The position numbers were made by a program, and so were the translations under genes. A DNA stretch of 48,717 nt from positions 1 to 48,717 of the forward strand of contig JAILHY010000143.1 in NCBI GenBank assembly GCA_024695575.1. The letters are read 5' to 3'. Source of the DNA: Lachnospiraceae bacterium. Its GTDB lineage: Bacteria > Bacillota > Clostridia > Lachnospirales > Lachnospiraceae. Below are positions 15,874 through 22,928 of the stretch, piece by piece; the stretch's first letter is position 1, and each line of letters opens with the position of its first letter. The notes beneath the pieces were generated by a model. That model was not told the DNA's origin, made no database searches, and was given only the letters and a program-made list of their open reading frames with translations.

Positions 15874-17001
15874 CTAAATCGTCATAAGATTAATTGTCAG
15901 TTCTGCTGCCCTGACTAAAGCATCCACTGTGGTGAATTCAGCCGTTGTGTGGACTTTCTCCATGCCTGATGCAAGTACTATGGTCTCTATTCCTATCTCG
16001 TTATAGTAATTTCCGTCGCTCCCGCCAAAGGTTTCGATAAATTCGGTCTTAAGTCCCGTTTCCTCTGCGGCTTTAAGGAATTTCTCAACAGTATCACTTG
16101 TTTGTGCCACCCTGTAAGCTTTCACATGCTCGGAAAAAGAAACCGAAACCTTTCCCCCTGCGTTCTTTGCCGCTTTATCAAAGCGTTCAAAGATCTCATC
16201 CTTTACTGAAAGCGCATGAGAATGATCCATGCTCCTTACTTCACCTGTGATCTCAATGGTTTCAGGCACCACGTTTTTGCCCGTGCCGCCCCGGATTGTT
16301 CCGAAGTTTACGGTGGTATCCTTGTCGATATGCCCGGTCTTAATGTCCTTTAATGCTTCAACTGCAATATTTAAGGCATTTATCCCCTTTTCAGGTTCAA
16401 ATCCGGCGTGGGCTGCTCTTCCATTTACTTTAATGCTAAAAGAAATAATGGAAGGTGCGGCTAAAGCTGCCCTCCCGATAGGGCCCGTAAGATCAAGCAC
16501 ATAGGCTGACTTAGATCTGATGCTCGTAAAATCAAATTTCTTGGCTCCTTCGCAAAACACTTCCTCTGCGGGACTTATTAATACTTCAATATCAGGATGA
16601 GGAAGGTTCTTTTCCTTTATAACGGAAAGGGCCTCAAAGATCGCCGAAAGCCCCGACACATCGTCGGCTCCGAGCACCGTATCGCCCTTGGATACGATCC
16701 CCCCGTCCTCTTTGACAAGGGCTTCTTTTCCCTTACCCGGTGAAACCGTATCAAGGTGAGCCGCAAAAAGAAGGGGATCTCCCTGCGCCGTACCCGGCAG
16801 TAATGCGTAAATGTTTGGAAAGCCCTCCGGATGTTCCCGTAAATAATCAGGATCCGTACCTTCCGTGGTAACCGTAAGCCCAAGCGCCTGCAGATCGTTC
16901 CTAACCCGCTCCCCAAGAGCCTTTTCGTGAAAGGACTCGGAATCGTAGCCCACATATTCTGAAAATCTCTTTACAAGCCTTTCTTTGTTGACAGCGCTCA
17001 T
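15874..17001 (-). CDS. M20-family metallopeptidase (PepT-like or amino-acid deacylase)
   Basis: 375-residue di-zinc hydrolase. Metal and catalytic residues are visible: AAHLDTV, LGADDVSGL, SPAEEVF and a C-terminal HTTAEF. The lid domain (SIKVNGRAAHAGFEPEKG) carries the dimerisation histidine. It resembles PepT-like tripeptidases, but in ytm/yxe-type sulfur operons M20 enzymes remove an N-acetyl group from S-substituted cysteines. The GNAT protein encoded in the same operon makes a deacetylase role plausible; peptidase activity on Cys-Gly dipeptides is the alternative. RBS AAGGAGATAA. Confidence 0.88.
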   Translation of the reverse strand: MSAVNKERLVKRFSEYVGYDSESFHEKALGERVRNDLQALGLTVTTEGTDPDYLREHPEGFPNIYALLPGTAQGDPLLFAAHLDTVSPGKGKEALVKEDGGIVSKGDTVLGADDVSGLSAIFEALSVIKEKNLPHPDIEVLISPAEEVFCEGAKKFDFTSIRSKSAYVLDLTGPIGRAALAAPSIISFSIKVNGRAAHAGFEPEKGINALNIAVEALKDIKTGHIDKDTTVNFGTIRGGTGKNVVPETIEITGEVRSMDHSHALSVKDEIFERFDKAAKNAGGKVSVSFSEHVKAYRVAQTSDTVEKFLKAAEETGLKTEFIETFGGSDGNYYNEIGIETIVLASGMEKVHTTAEFTTVDALVRAAELTINLMTI

Positions 17002-17018
17002 AGCAAACAGTTATCTCC

Positions 17019-17789
17019 TTAAATATAGAATTCAGGCTCTTTTAAGCCTCTCATCTTTTCAAAGAAATCCTTGGCTCTTTCGCTCTTTGGATGATCAAAG
17101 ACTTCCTTTGGCGTGCCGTCTTCGATTATCTTGCCTCCGTCAAGGAATATGACTCTGTTGGATATCTTTCTGACAAAGTCCATCTCGTGTGAAACAAGGA
17201 GCATTGTGTAGCCCTGTTCCGCAACAGCTTTGATGGTGTTTAAAACTTCCGTAACAAGCTCGGGATCAAGTGCTGATGTGGGCTCATCAAGAAGAATGAT
17301 GTCGGGCTTCATGGCAAGAGTCCTTGCTATTGCCACTCTTTGCTGCTGACCGCCCGACATGTGCTTCGGATAATGGTTCTGCCATTCAAGAAGTCCAACG
17401 TTCTCAAGTTTCTTTAAAGCTTCTTTCCTTGCTTCTTCTTTTGGAATCTTTCGAACGGTCACAAGGCCTTCCATTACATTCTCAAGAGCGGTCTTATGTT
17501 CAAAAAGGTAAAACCTCTGAAATACCATTCCCGTGTGAAGCCTTAATTCATTTACTTTCTTACGGTCCTTACCTTTAAAGGGAAGGTTTAGCTCCGTATC
17601 TCCGATCTTAATGGTTCCTTTTTCCGGTTTCTCAAGTAAGTTTATGGAACGAAGCAGAGTCGATTTACCTGTTCCCGAGGGGCCCACGATACCGATGATA
17701 TCGCCCTTGTTAACGGAAATATCTACGCCGTTAAGCACCACATTGCTGTTGAAACTCTTATGAAGATCCTTAATTTCAAGTATGGCCAT
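17019..17789 (-). CDS. Polar amino acid ABC transporter, ATPase
   Basis: 256-residue ATPase of the GlnQ/TcyC type. Walker A GPSGTGKSTLL, signature MSGGQQQRVAIAR, Walker B ILLDEPTSALDPE and the switch histidine LLVSHEMDF are intact. It energises the adjacent permease; its RBS (AAGGAGCC) lies inside the last codons of the permease gene, 4 bases apart. The substrate is set by the binding protein and is likely cystine or another sulfur amino acid. Confidence 0.95.
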   Translation of the reverse strand: MAILEIKDLHKSFNSNVVLNGVDISVNKGDIIGIVGPSGTGKSTLLRSINLLEKPEKGTIKIGDTELNLPFKGKDRKKVNELRLHTGMVFQRFYLFEHKTALENVMEGLVTVRKIPKEEARKEALKKLENVGLLEWQNHYPKHMSGGQQQRVAIARTLAMKPDIILLDEPTSALDPELVTEVLNTIKAVAEQGYTMLLVSHEMDFVRKISNRVIFLDGGKIIEDGTPKEVFDHPKSERAKDFFEKMRGLKEPEFYI

Positions 17790-17793
17790 TTCT

Positions 17794-18528
17794 TCAGGCT
17801 CCTTCTATTGCTTTGGGCTGATCCGGAATCTTGATCTTCCGCTCAACAAACTTAAATATCCGTTCAAAGATTACCGTAAGCACCCAGTATATGATGGCAA
17901 GGGCCACGTAACCCTCCAGGTATCTGTAATCCCTGCCCGCCAGTATCTGGTTCTGATAAGTGATCTCGATGATACCGCAGGTAGAAGCAAGGCTTGTGCC
18001 CTTAATAAGGCCAATCAGGGAATTTCCGATGCCGGGAAGAGCATTTTCCGAAGCTTCCGGGATGATTATCCTTCTTAATATCTGACCGTAGGTCATTCCC
18101 ATGGCGGTGGCTGCTTCGATCTCGCCGTTATCAACGGATTCAAGGGCTGCTCTGATGGTTTCGCTTGTAAACGCCGCCTGATAAAGGCCAAGAGCGATAA
18201 ATGCATATACGATCTTTGGAATGATGTTTACATCAATGTTTGCGCCCCAGGAATTAAATATTCGGAGGATCGCGGGAATCCCGTAATATGCCACATACAA
18301 CTGGATCAGCATCGGGGTCCCGCGCATTATGGAAAGGAAGGCTGTGGCAAGCCTTGATAAAACCTTTATCTTTTTGTATCTTGCAACCGCTATTAGCAAT
18401 CCCACAACGATGGATACAAGGAATGCAAGTCCCGCAAGCTCAAGTGTAATCGGTATTTTCTTTATAAGCTCCGGGAATCTCGACCACACAAGTTTAAAAC
18501 TGAAAAAATCCGATAATTTAGTAGCCAT
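17794..18528 (-). CDS. Polar amino acid ABC transporter, permease
   Basis: 244-residue His/Glu/Gln/Arg-opine family permease (three-TMS domain family) with several membrane helices from about residue 20 onward. The ATPase coupling loop is seen as AATAMGMTYGQILRRIIIPEA (EAA motif). Only one permease gene is present, so it should act as a homodimer. ATG 18528 is preferred to a TTG six codons upstream because the other members start close to MATKLSDFF-like sequences. Confidence 0.94.
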   Translation of the reverse strand: MATKLSDFFSFKLVWSRFPELIKKIPITLELAGLAFLVSIVVGLLIAVARYKKIKVLSRLATAFLSIMRGTPMLIQLYVAYYGIPAILRIFNSWGANIDVNIIPKIVYAFIALGLYQAAFTSETIRAALESVDNGEIEAATAMGMTYGQILRRIIIPEASENALPGIGNSLIGLIKGTSLASTCGIIEITYQNQILAGRDYRYLEGYVALAIIYWVLTVIFERIFKFVERKIKIPDQPKAIEGA

Positions 18529-18548
18529 AATCTCTCTCTTTAACAAGC

Positions 18549-19442
18549 TTAGTATTCATCCGGGAATCTGTAGCCCTTTGGAAGGTTAAACCCTATTGCT
18601 ATTTCCTGCGGCATTTCTCCCGGGGAATAAGAAAGTGACGTTTTGTTTCTTTTAAATCCCTTTCTGTTGTAAAACCCAACAGCACCGGGATGGGTATTTA
18701 GAAAAATAAAGAATCCGGGAAGCTGCTTTGAAAGATTTGCAACCACGTTCCAGCCTATGTGGAAGCCCTGATATTCGGGATCCACCGCAACGTTTAAGAT
18801 AAGCGCTTCGCCATGTCCGTCCGTTACGGCTCTTGCAACACCAACTATCTTATCTCCGTCGTAGGCTACTTCCACCTTCTGGGAATTTCTAAACACTTCT
18901 TCCGTCTTTTTTATATCTCTTTCGTGGCCTCCGAAGGCCTTTGACAGGACTTCGTTGATCCTTGCAAGATCGGCGCCTTCAAGGGAATCCCGGTAACGTA
19001 TTCCTCCCACGTTTTCCTTTTTCACCACATTACCGTTATCTATGAAGGACTTTCGCGGATAAAACTCATCCTCAAACCGAAAGCCTTCCGGAAGAAAGAA
19101 TCCATGCTTTTCCCAGTCGTCAAGCTTTGCAGGTGATACTTCGTTCACATAGGTAAAAGAAGTTTTGGATCTGAAAAATCCAAGTTCCTCATAGATCCCA
19201 AGTTCATCCGTATCATCCACCGTTGCAAATATATGCTGCCCGGAAAGCTCATTCTTTAAATGCACTAATAACTCTTTTTTGAGGCTGCCAACAGCATATT
19301 CGGGTTCCACATTAACTTCCGTGATCTTAGACCACTCCTGTCCGTCGGAAATGGCTTTCGCTGTTCCCACATGTCTGCCATTTTCATATGAATCTACCGA
19401 ATATACCGATCCCTCCCGGGATTCTTTAAATTCTACGCTCAT
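18549..19442 (-). CDS. Tandem GNAT N-acetyltransferase
   Basis: 297 residues made of two GNAT-like halves. The second half is the better conserved, with ALILNVAVDPEYQGFHIGWNV as acetyl-CoA loop and HPGAVGFYNRKGF at the end. The first half has EVNVEPEYAVGSLKKEL and DDTDELGIYEELGF, where the loop glycines are degraded, so it is probably not catalytic. Each half ends in a related tail (FFLPEGFRFEDEFYP and FNLPKGYRFPDEY), evidence for internal duplication. In this operon it may N-acetylate an S-substituted cysteine. RBS AAGGTGAGTT. Confidence 0.85.
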   Translation of the reverse strand: MSVEFKESREGSVYSVDSYENGRHVGTAKAISDGQEWSKITEVNVEPEYAVGSLKKELLVHLKNELSGQHIFATVDDTDELGIYEELGFFRSKTSFTYVNEVSPAKLDDWEKHGFFLPEGFRFEDEFYPRKSFIDNGNVVKKENVGGIRYRDSLEGADLARINEVLSKAFGGHERDIKKTEEVFRNSQKVEVAYDGDKIVGVARAVTDGHGEALILNVAVDPEYQGFHIGWNVVANLSKQLPGFFIFLNTHPGAVGFYNRKGFKRNKTSLSYSPGEMPQEIAIGFNLPKGYRFPDEY

Positions 19443-19450
19443 AACTCACC

Positions 19451-20686
19451 TTAGTTGTGTAATTTTCCTTTTAAAGGATTGATGGAAGCGTCAACGGAAA
19501 GTACAAAGTTCTTGTCCGCTCTTACTTCCTGTGAAGGATCGTTCCATTTGGTCTTAGATATTACGGACTGGTAATCCTCCACCGTTTCACCTGCGGGATG
19601 CTTTAAGAAAACATTCTCGGGATCTGCGGAAAGTGCCTTTCTTGCGTGATCGGTCTTTAAGAACTCGTCAAGATCGATCTTGCTTACCACTCTGTAGATA
19701 TAGGAACCGAAATCCCCTCTGGTGTCATCCTTAGCATTATTGTGTCTGTTAATGTACTTTGAAAATGCAGGAATGCTGTAAAGTTCCTTAACATATTCCC
19801 AGACATTCTTGTATTCGGAGACTCTCCTTTTCTGAGGTCCCGCTGCAAGATAGAAGTCTGTCTCCCATTTGATCAGTGATACATAGGCCCGTACATCGGA
19901 GTCAGTAATGTAATCACCAAAGAGGAATCTGTTTTCTGCGAGTCGTTTGTCAAGCTTTTCCAATGCTGCATGAAATGCTGCATGGCCGTCGTTATAAGCT
20001 TCGGGAGACTGGGCAAATGCCTGTCTGTAATGTCCGTCGTTGATGTTGGGGAATAACCAGTCATTGAACTCATCTATCTCCTTTCTGTACTTAACGGGAT
20101 AAAGGTCCGGTGCATCCACGGGCTGGAACTCTCTGAACTGAACCTCCAGATAGTTTGTAAGCCTGTGATAATCGTTGTTTACCGCTTTCTTTTCCTTGTA
20201 ATCGGCAAAAGTAGGTGTGGTTGCGCGTCCCGTGTAATTGGGATCCGCGTTGGTGTAAAGATCCGATAAGAAGTTTACGCCTGTTGTTTCGTCTCTGAAG
20301 TTTTCCTGATCAGGAAAGCCCCAGCCGTATTTGTTATGTTCGCCCGTAGGGCTTACCTTACGCTCTTTGATCACGTCCTGAAGACCTAAAAGTTCTCTTA
20401 CGATTACAGGGCGCTGGCTCCAGTTGCATCCGGGGTTCCAGTAGATTATGTATCTGTCCTTGTCTGCCTTAAGGTCTCCTGCTTCTTTTCCAAAAGGAGT
20501 GATAAGGGAATTCTTCTGTCTTACCCAGTAACCCTTTTCGTCGATCTCACCCTGATTGATGGTGGGACGGGGCTTGGTGTGATTTAAGCCTGCGAGATAT
20601 TCCGCTATCTCGTCGGTGTACTTTACTTTATTTTCCTGCTCTTTAAGTTTTGCCTGATGAGCTTCAAGGCTGCATGCGTTTGCCAT
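19451..20686 (-). CDS. Glutathionyl-hydroquinone reductase-like protein (Xi-class GST, YqjG/ECM4 family)
   Basis: 411 residues, longer than the usual 310-370. A thioredoxin-like domain carries YWNPGCNWSQRPVIV, corresponding to the catalytic CPWAHR of YqjG with Cys about residue 87 and the Arg kept; a GST-like helical domain follows (RFLFGDYITDSDVRAYVSLI). TPTFADYKEK and TNYLEVQFREF also fit. The family uses glutathione to reduce glutathionyl-hydroquinones. In a sulfur-amino-acid operon of a Clostridia that probably lacks glutathione synthesis, it may cleave imported glutathione or other S-conjugates by thiol exchange. The specific substrate is unknown. Confidence 0.85.
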   Translation of the reverse strand: MANACSLEAHQAKLKEQENKVKYTDEIAEYLAGLNHTKPRPTINQGEIDEKGYWVRQKNSLITPFGKEAGDLKADKDRYIIYWNPGCNWSQRPVIVRELLGLQDVIKERKVSPTGEHNKYGWGFPDQENFRDETTGVNFLSDLYTNADPNYTGRATTPTFADYKEKKAVNNDYHRLTNYLEVQFREFQPVDAPDLYPVKYRKEIDEFNDWLFPNINDGHYRQAFAQSPEAYNDGHAAFHAALEKLDKRLAENRFLFGDYITDSDVRAYVSLIKWETDFYLAAGPQKRRVSEYKNVWEYVKELYSIPAFSKYINRHNNAKDDTRGDFGSYIYRVVSKIDLDEFLKTDHARKALSADPENVFLKHPAGETVEDYQSVISKTKWNDPSQEVRADKNFVLSVDASINPLKGKLHN

Positions 20687-20704
20687 TTTTCGTTTCCCCC
20701 TTTA

Positions 20705-21604
20705 TTAGTTCAGATATTCAAAATCAGATTCTGCAGGCACGATGTCGATACCTGTATACCGGTCTGCGAGTTTCTTTAATGTACCGTTCTTGTAGAGTTC
20801 ATAGATACCTTCTGAAAGAAGTTTCTGATATTCTTTTGCATGAGCACCGGTCTTACCAAAAAGGAAGTGAGAAGTTGAGTGCTCGGTGATAAGTAAAGCC
20901 TCCTCATCGGAAATGACTGTCTCGGTGATGTTTGCAAACAGTTCCGGATAAGACTCTCTGTAAGCTGCCCAAACGGGGGTATCGCCAATACCTACGTGGG
21001 TTCCTTCCGCAATGTGCTGTAATTCAGCGGTAATGTCAGCCGAGGTGTACTCAATGTTGATCTGCTTGTCGGGATTTGCTTCGTTCCAGCGCTCTAATGC
21101 GTTAGCTACGTTGTTTCCTGCAGAAGTCTCAACCGGAATACCCGATGCCGCGATCTCTGCAAAAGAAGAAATTGTGGTGCCGTTTTTTGTAAGTATTGCG
21201 TATTTAGCCTTTGTATAAGGATAAGAGAAGTAAAAGCTCTCTGCTCTGTCTGAGTTATAAGAAAAGTTGTTAACACCGAAATCTACGGTTCCCTGCTGGG
21301 CATCAACTATGGTGTTGGAATTAACTCTTAAATCAAGTGTGTAGCCCTCAAGTGCCTTGGTCTTAAAGAGTTCAACGAGAACTGCAATGTCGTAGCCCGA
21401 AAGCCCAACGCCCTCTGCCGTTGTGTAAATGGCATCCTTGGGATCCTCGGGTGAATAGATGAAAGGCGAAGGTGCTCCGAAGGTCTCTGCGGTGATGACC
21501 TTCTTTGATGCTGCCTGTACCTGACTTCCGCAGGCGGTGGTTGCTGCCAGTGCCAAAACTGCCAATGCTGCTGCTGTTGTTCTTATAAGTTTATTGATCT
21601 TCAT
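20705..21604 (-). CDS. Amino acid ABC transporter, solute-binding lipoprotein
   Basis: 299 residues. Signal peptide at 1-25 (KLIRTTAAALAVLALAATTACGS) ends in a lipobox-like Cys, so it is probably tethered to the outside of the membrane. The family 3 binding-protein core is seen as GLSGYDIAVLVELF, VDFGVNNFSYNSDRAESF and YPYTKAKYAIL. It resembles cystine/S-substituted-cysteine binding proteins such as TcyJ and YxeM; substrate is inferred from the operon. First gene of the operon, RBS AAGGAGAAAAAC, preceded by the attenuator-like leader. Confidence 0.92.
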   Translation of the reverse strand: MKINKLIRTTAAALAVLALAATTACGSQVQAASKKVITAETFGAPSPFIYSPEDPKDAIYTTAEGVGLSGYDIAVLVELFKTKALEGYTLDLRVNSNTIVDAQQGTVDFGVNNFSYNSDRAESFYFSYPYTKAKYAILTKNGTTISSFAEIAASGIPVETSAGNNVANALERWNEANPDKQINIEYTSADITAELQHIAEGTHVGIGDTPVWAAYRESYPELFANITETVISDEEALLITEHSTSHFLFGKTGAHAKEYQKLLSEGIYELYKNGTLKKLADRYTGIDIVPAESDFEYLN

Positions 21605-21640
21605 TTGTTTTTCTCCTTATTGTTCGTAAATTTAGGTAAT

Positions 21641-21670
21641 AAAAAACCCGGGATCATCTGATCGCCCGGG
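21641..21670 (-). terminator. Intrinsic terminator in the leader, 36 bases before the solute-binding gene (attenuator)
   Basis: On the minus strand CCCGG...CCGGG arms with a 2-base bulge and an inner GATC/GATC stem around a 4-base loop (21647-21670) are followed directly by TTTTTT (21641-21646). A terminator in this place, ahead of the first structural gene and inside a leader, is the hallmark of transcription attenuation. The GGGCCC at 21668-21673 overlaps its 5' arm and can pair with GGGCCT at 21745-21750 to prevent it. Confidence 0.8.
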
Positions 21671-21694
21671 CCCTATCGTTGTATGTTATATGTT

Positions 21695-21799
21695 TCAGCG
21701 CATGCATGGCATGACATTGAAACATGGCTTCTCATACGTTCTACAGGCCCTGTTTTCTGACATTCGACACATGCACATACACATCATTTGCTTTTTCAT
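21695..21799 (-). CDS. Cys/Met-rich leader peptide, 34 residues (candidate attenuator sensor)
   Basis: A short ORF not previously assigned. It starts MKKQMMCMCMCRM, ends NVMPCMR, and holds 6 Cys and 8 Met in 34 codons, a composition far from random. RBS AAAGGAAAT lies 2-10 bases before the ATG. Cys codons 7, 9 and 11 (21767-21781) form the sensing run. An 8-bp hairpin (ATGTTTCA/TGAAACAT, 21690-21725) spans the end of the ORF and its stop codon. By analogy with trp and his leaders, slow translation at low Cys/Met-tRNA would change leader folding and let transcription pass the terminator at 21641-21670. Confidence 0.75.
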   Translation of the reverse strand: MKKQMMCMCMCRMSENRACRTYEKPCFNVMPCMR

Positions 21800-21801
21800 G
21801 T

Positions 21802-21855
21802 TTATTTCCTTTCCAAGGTCGCCGATTTGTTTGCGCCTTTCTTTGTTGTAGCCAT
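21802..21855 (-). CDS. Short upstream ORF, 17 residues, Lys-rich
   Basis: MATTKKGANKSATLERK, with RBS AAAGGTGATAGG just before its ATG. Its stop codon ends 2 bases before the ATG of the Cys/Met-rich ORF, and its last codons contain the RBS of that ORF, so ribosomes finishing it would load the second ORF. It may ensure ribosome presence on the leader. The function of the peptide itself, if any, is unknown. Confidence 0.5.
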   Translation of the reverse strand: MATTKKGANKSATLERK

Positions 21856-21888
21856 CCTATCACCTTTCCTGGGGTTTGAAAAATACAC

Positions 21889-21930
21889 AAAAACTATCGC
21901 CTGTGATAAGTTTTGGTTATCACAGGCGAT
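21889..21930 (-). terminator. Terminator of the LysR gene, also a possible LysR-type box
   Basis: A perfect 14-bp inverted repeat (ATCGCCTGTGATAA/TTATCACAGGCGAT) with a 7-base loop, followed on the minus strand by AGTTTTT. It ends the LysR transcript 23 bases after the stop. The core ATAA-N7-TTAT also fits the T-N11-A dyad bound by LysR regulators, and it lies about 40 bases upstream of the first leader ORF, where an activator would sit. Confidence 0.8.
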
Positions 21931-21952
21931 CTTTCATCAAAAATTCCAATAC

Positions 21953-22861
21953 TTACTGTATTTCCTTGTATTGTAAAAGCTTTGAAACGTAGAGCTTTCC
22001 GTATTCGGAAAGAGCCGATCCCTTTCTTGTGATGTAGCCTATCACCAGAGGATCTTCTTCTTTCAGTTTAACGGACACAAGGCCTTTAAGCACCGCATCC
22101 TCACCGGAGAGCATTCCCGAACCTATGGAATAGCCCTTAAGCTCTGATATCAGCTCCATGGTGGTGGCGCGGTCGTCGGACTTGATCATCTTGTCGAAAT
22201 CGTAGTCGGAAAGAGCCTCTTCCGTAAGATAGTAGTTACTGTCCGTATCCTGGTCAAAGGAAATGCAGGGATAATCGGTAAGTTCCGCAAGGGATATCTC
22301 TTTTCTTTTGGCAAAAGGATGGTCCTTCCAGAAATATACGTAGGTGTCTCGCTTCATTAATGGAGTAAATTCAAGCTGATATTCTTTAAAAAGCTTCTTA
22401 AGTACCTTCTCATTGGCACCGGAAAAAGAAACTATTCCCACCTCGCTCTTAAGGCTCCTTACCTCCTCAAGCACCGCTTCCGTTTTGGTCTCGTGGAGGG
22501 AAAAAGCATATTTATCGGGAGATTTTTCTTTTACCATTTCGGTAAAGGCCCGGATTGCGAAGTTATAGTGCTGGCTGGAAACGGAAAACCTGTCCTTATT
22601 CTTATCTTTGGAAAGGAAATGATCTTCGAGGATCTCGTATTGATTCACGGCCTTCTTGGCATAGGTGACAAACTCCCGTCCCTCGTCCGTAAGGGCTATG
22701 CCCTTGTTGGTCCTGTCAAAAAGAAGGATGCCAAGCTCTTCCTCAAGCTCGTGAATGCTTGAAGAAAGTGCGGGCTGTGAAATGAATAATTTGGACGCCG
22801 CTTCACGTATGGAGGAAGCTCCGGCTACGCAAAGCACGTATTTGATCTGTGTAATGTTCAT
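21953..22861 (-). CDS. LysR-family transcriptional regulator
   Basis: 302 residues. N-terminal winged helix-turn-helix (VAGASSIREAASKLFISQPA, then LEEELGILLFDRTNKG) and a periplasmic-binding-like effector domain. Homologues such as CysL, YtlI and CmbR control sulfur-amino-acid genes in Firmicutes. Its gene lies directly upstream of the transporter operon in the same direction, so it likely activates it. Effector (for example O-acetylserine) is not deducible. The 67 bases upstream contain two TTGACAC copies; I cannot pick a promoter with confidence. Confidence 0.9.
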   Translation of the reverse strand: MNITQIKYVLCVAGASSIREAASKLFISQPALSSSIHELEEELGILLFDRTNKGIALTDEGREFVTYAKKAVNQYEILEDHFLSKDKNKDRFSVSSQHYNFAIRAFTEMVKEKSPDKYAFSLHETKTEAVLEEVRSLKSEVGIVSFSGANEKVLKKLFKEYQLEFTPLMKRDTYVYFWKDHPFAKRKEISLAELTDYPCISFDQDTDSNYYLTEEALSDYDFDKMIKSDDRATTMELISELKGYSIGSGMLSGEDAVLKGLVSVKLKEEDPLVIGYITRKGSALSEYGKLYVSKLLQYKEIQ

Positions 22862-22928
22862 TGCTATAAATCATCCATTTGCGTGTCAAAATACAACTAA
22901 TTGTGTCAAGACACGTGATTTTAATACT

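Noticed and set aside
21605-21952. S-box (SAM) riboswitch or T-box leader before the sulfur operon
   Set aside because: No T-box sequence (TGGNACCGCG-like) and no SAM-I core motifs were found on the minus strand; the small ORFs and terminator explain the leader better.
22862-22928. Strong promoter for the LysR gene from TTGACAC copies
   Set aside because: Two TTGACA hexamers occur, but neither has a good -10 at 16-18 bases, so I did not list a promoter.
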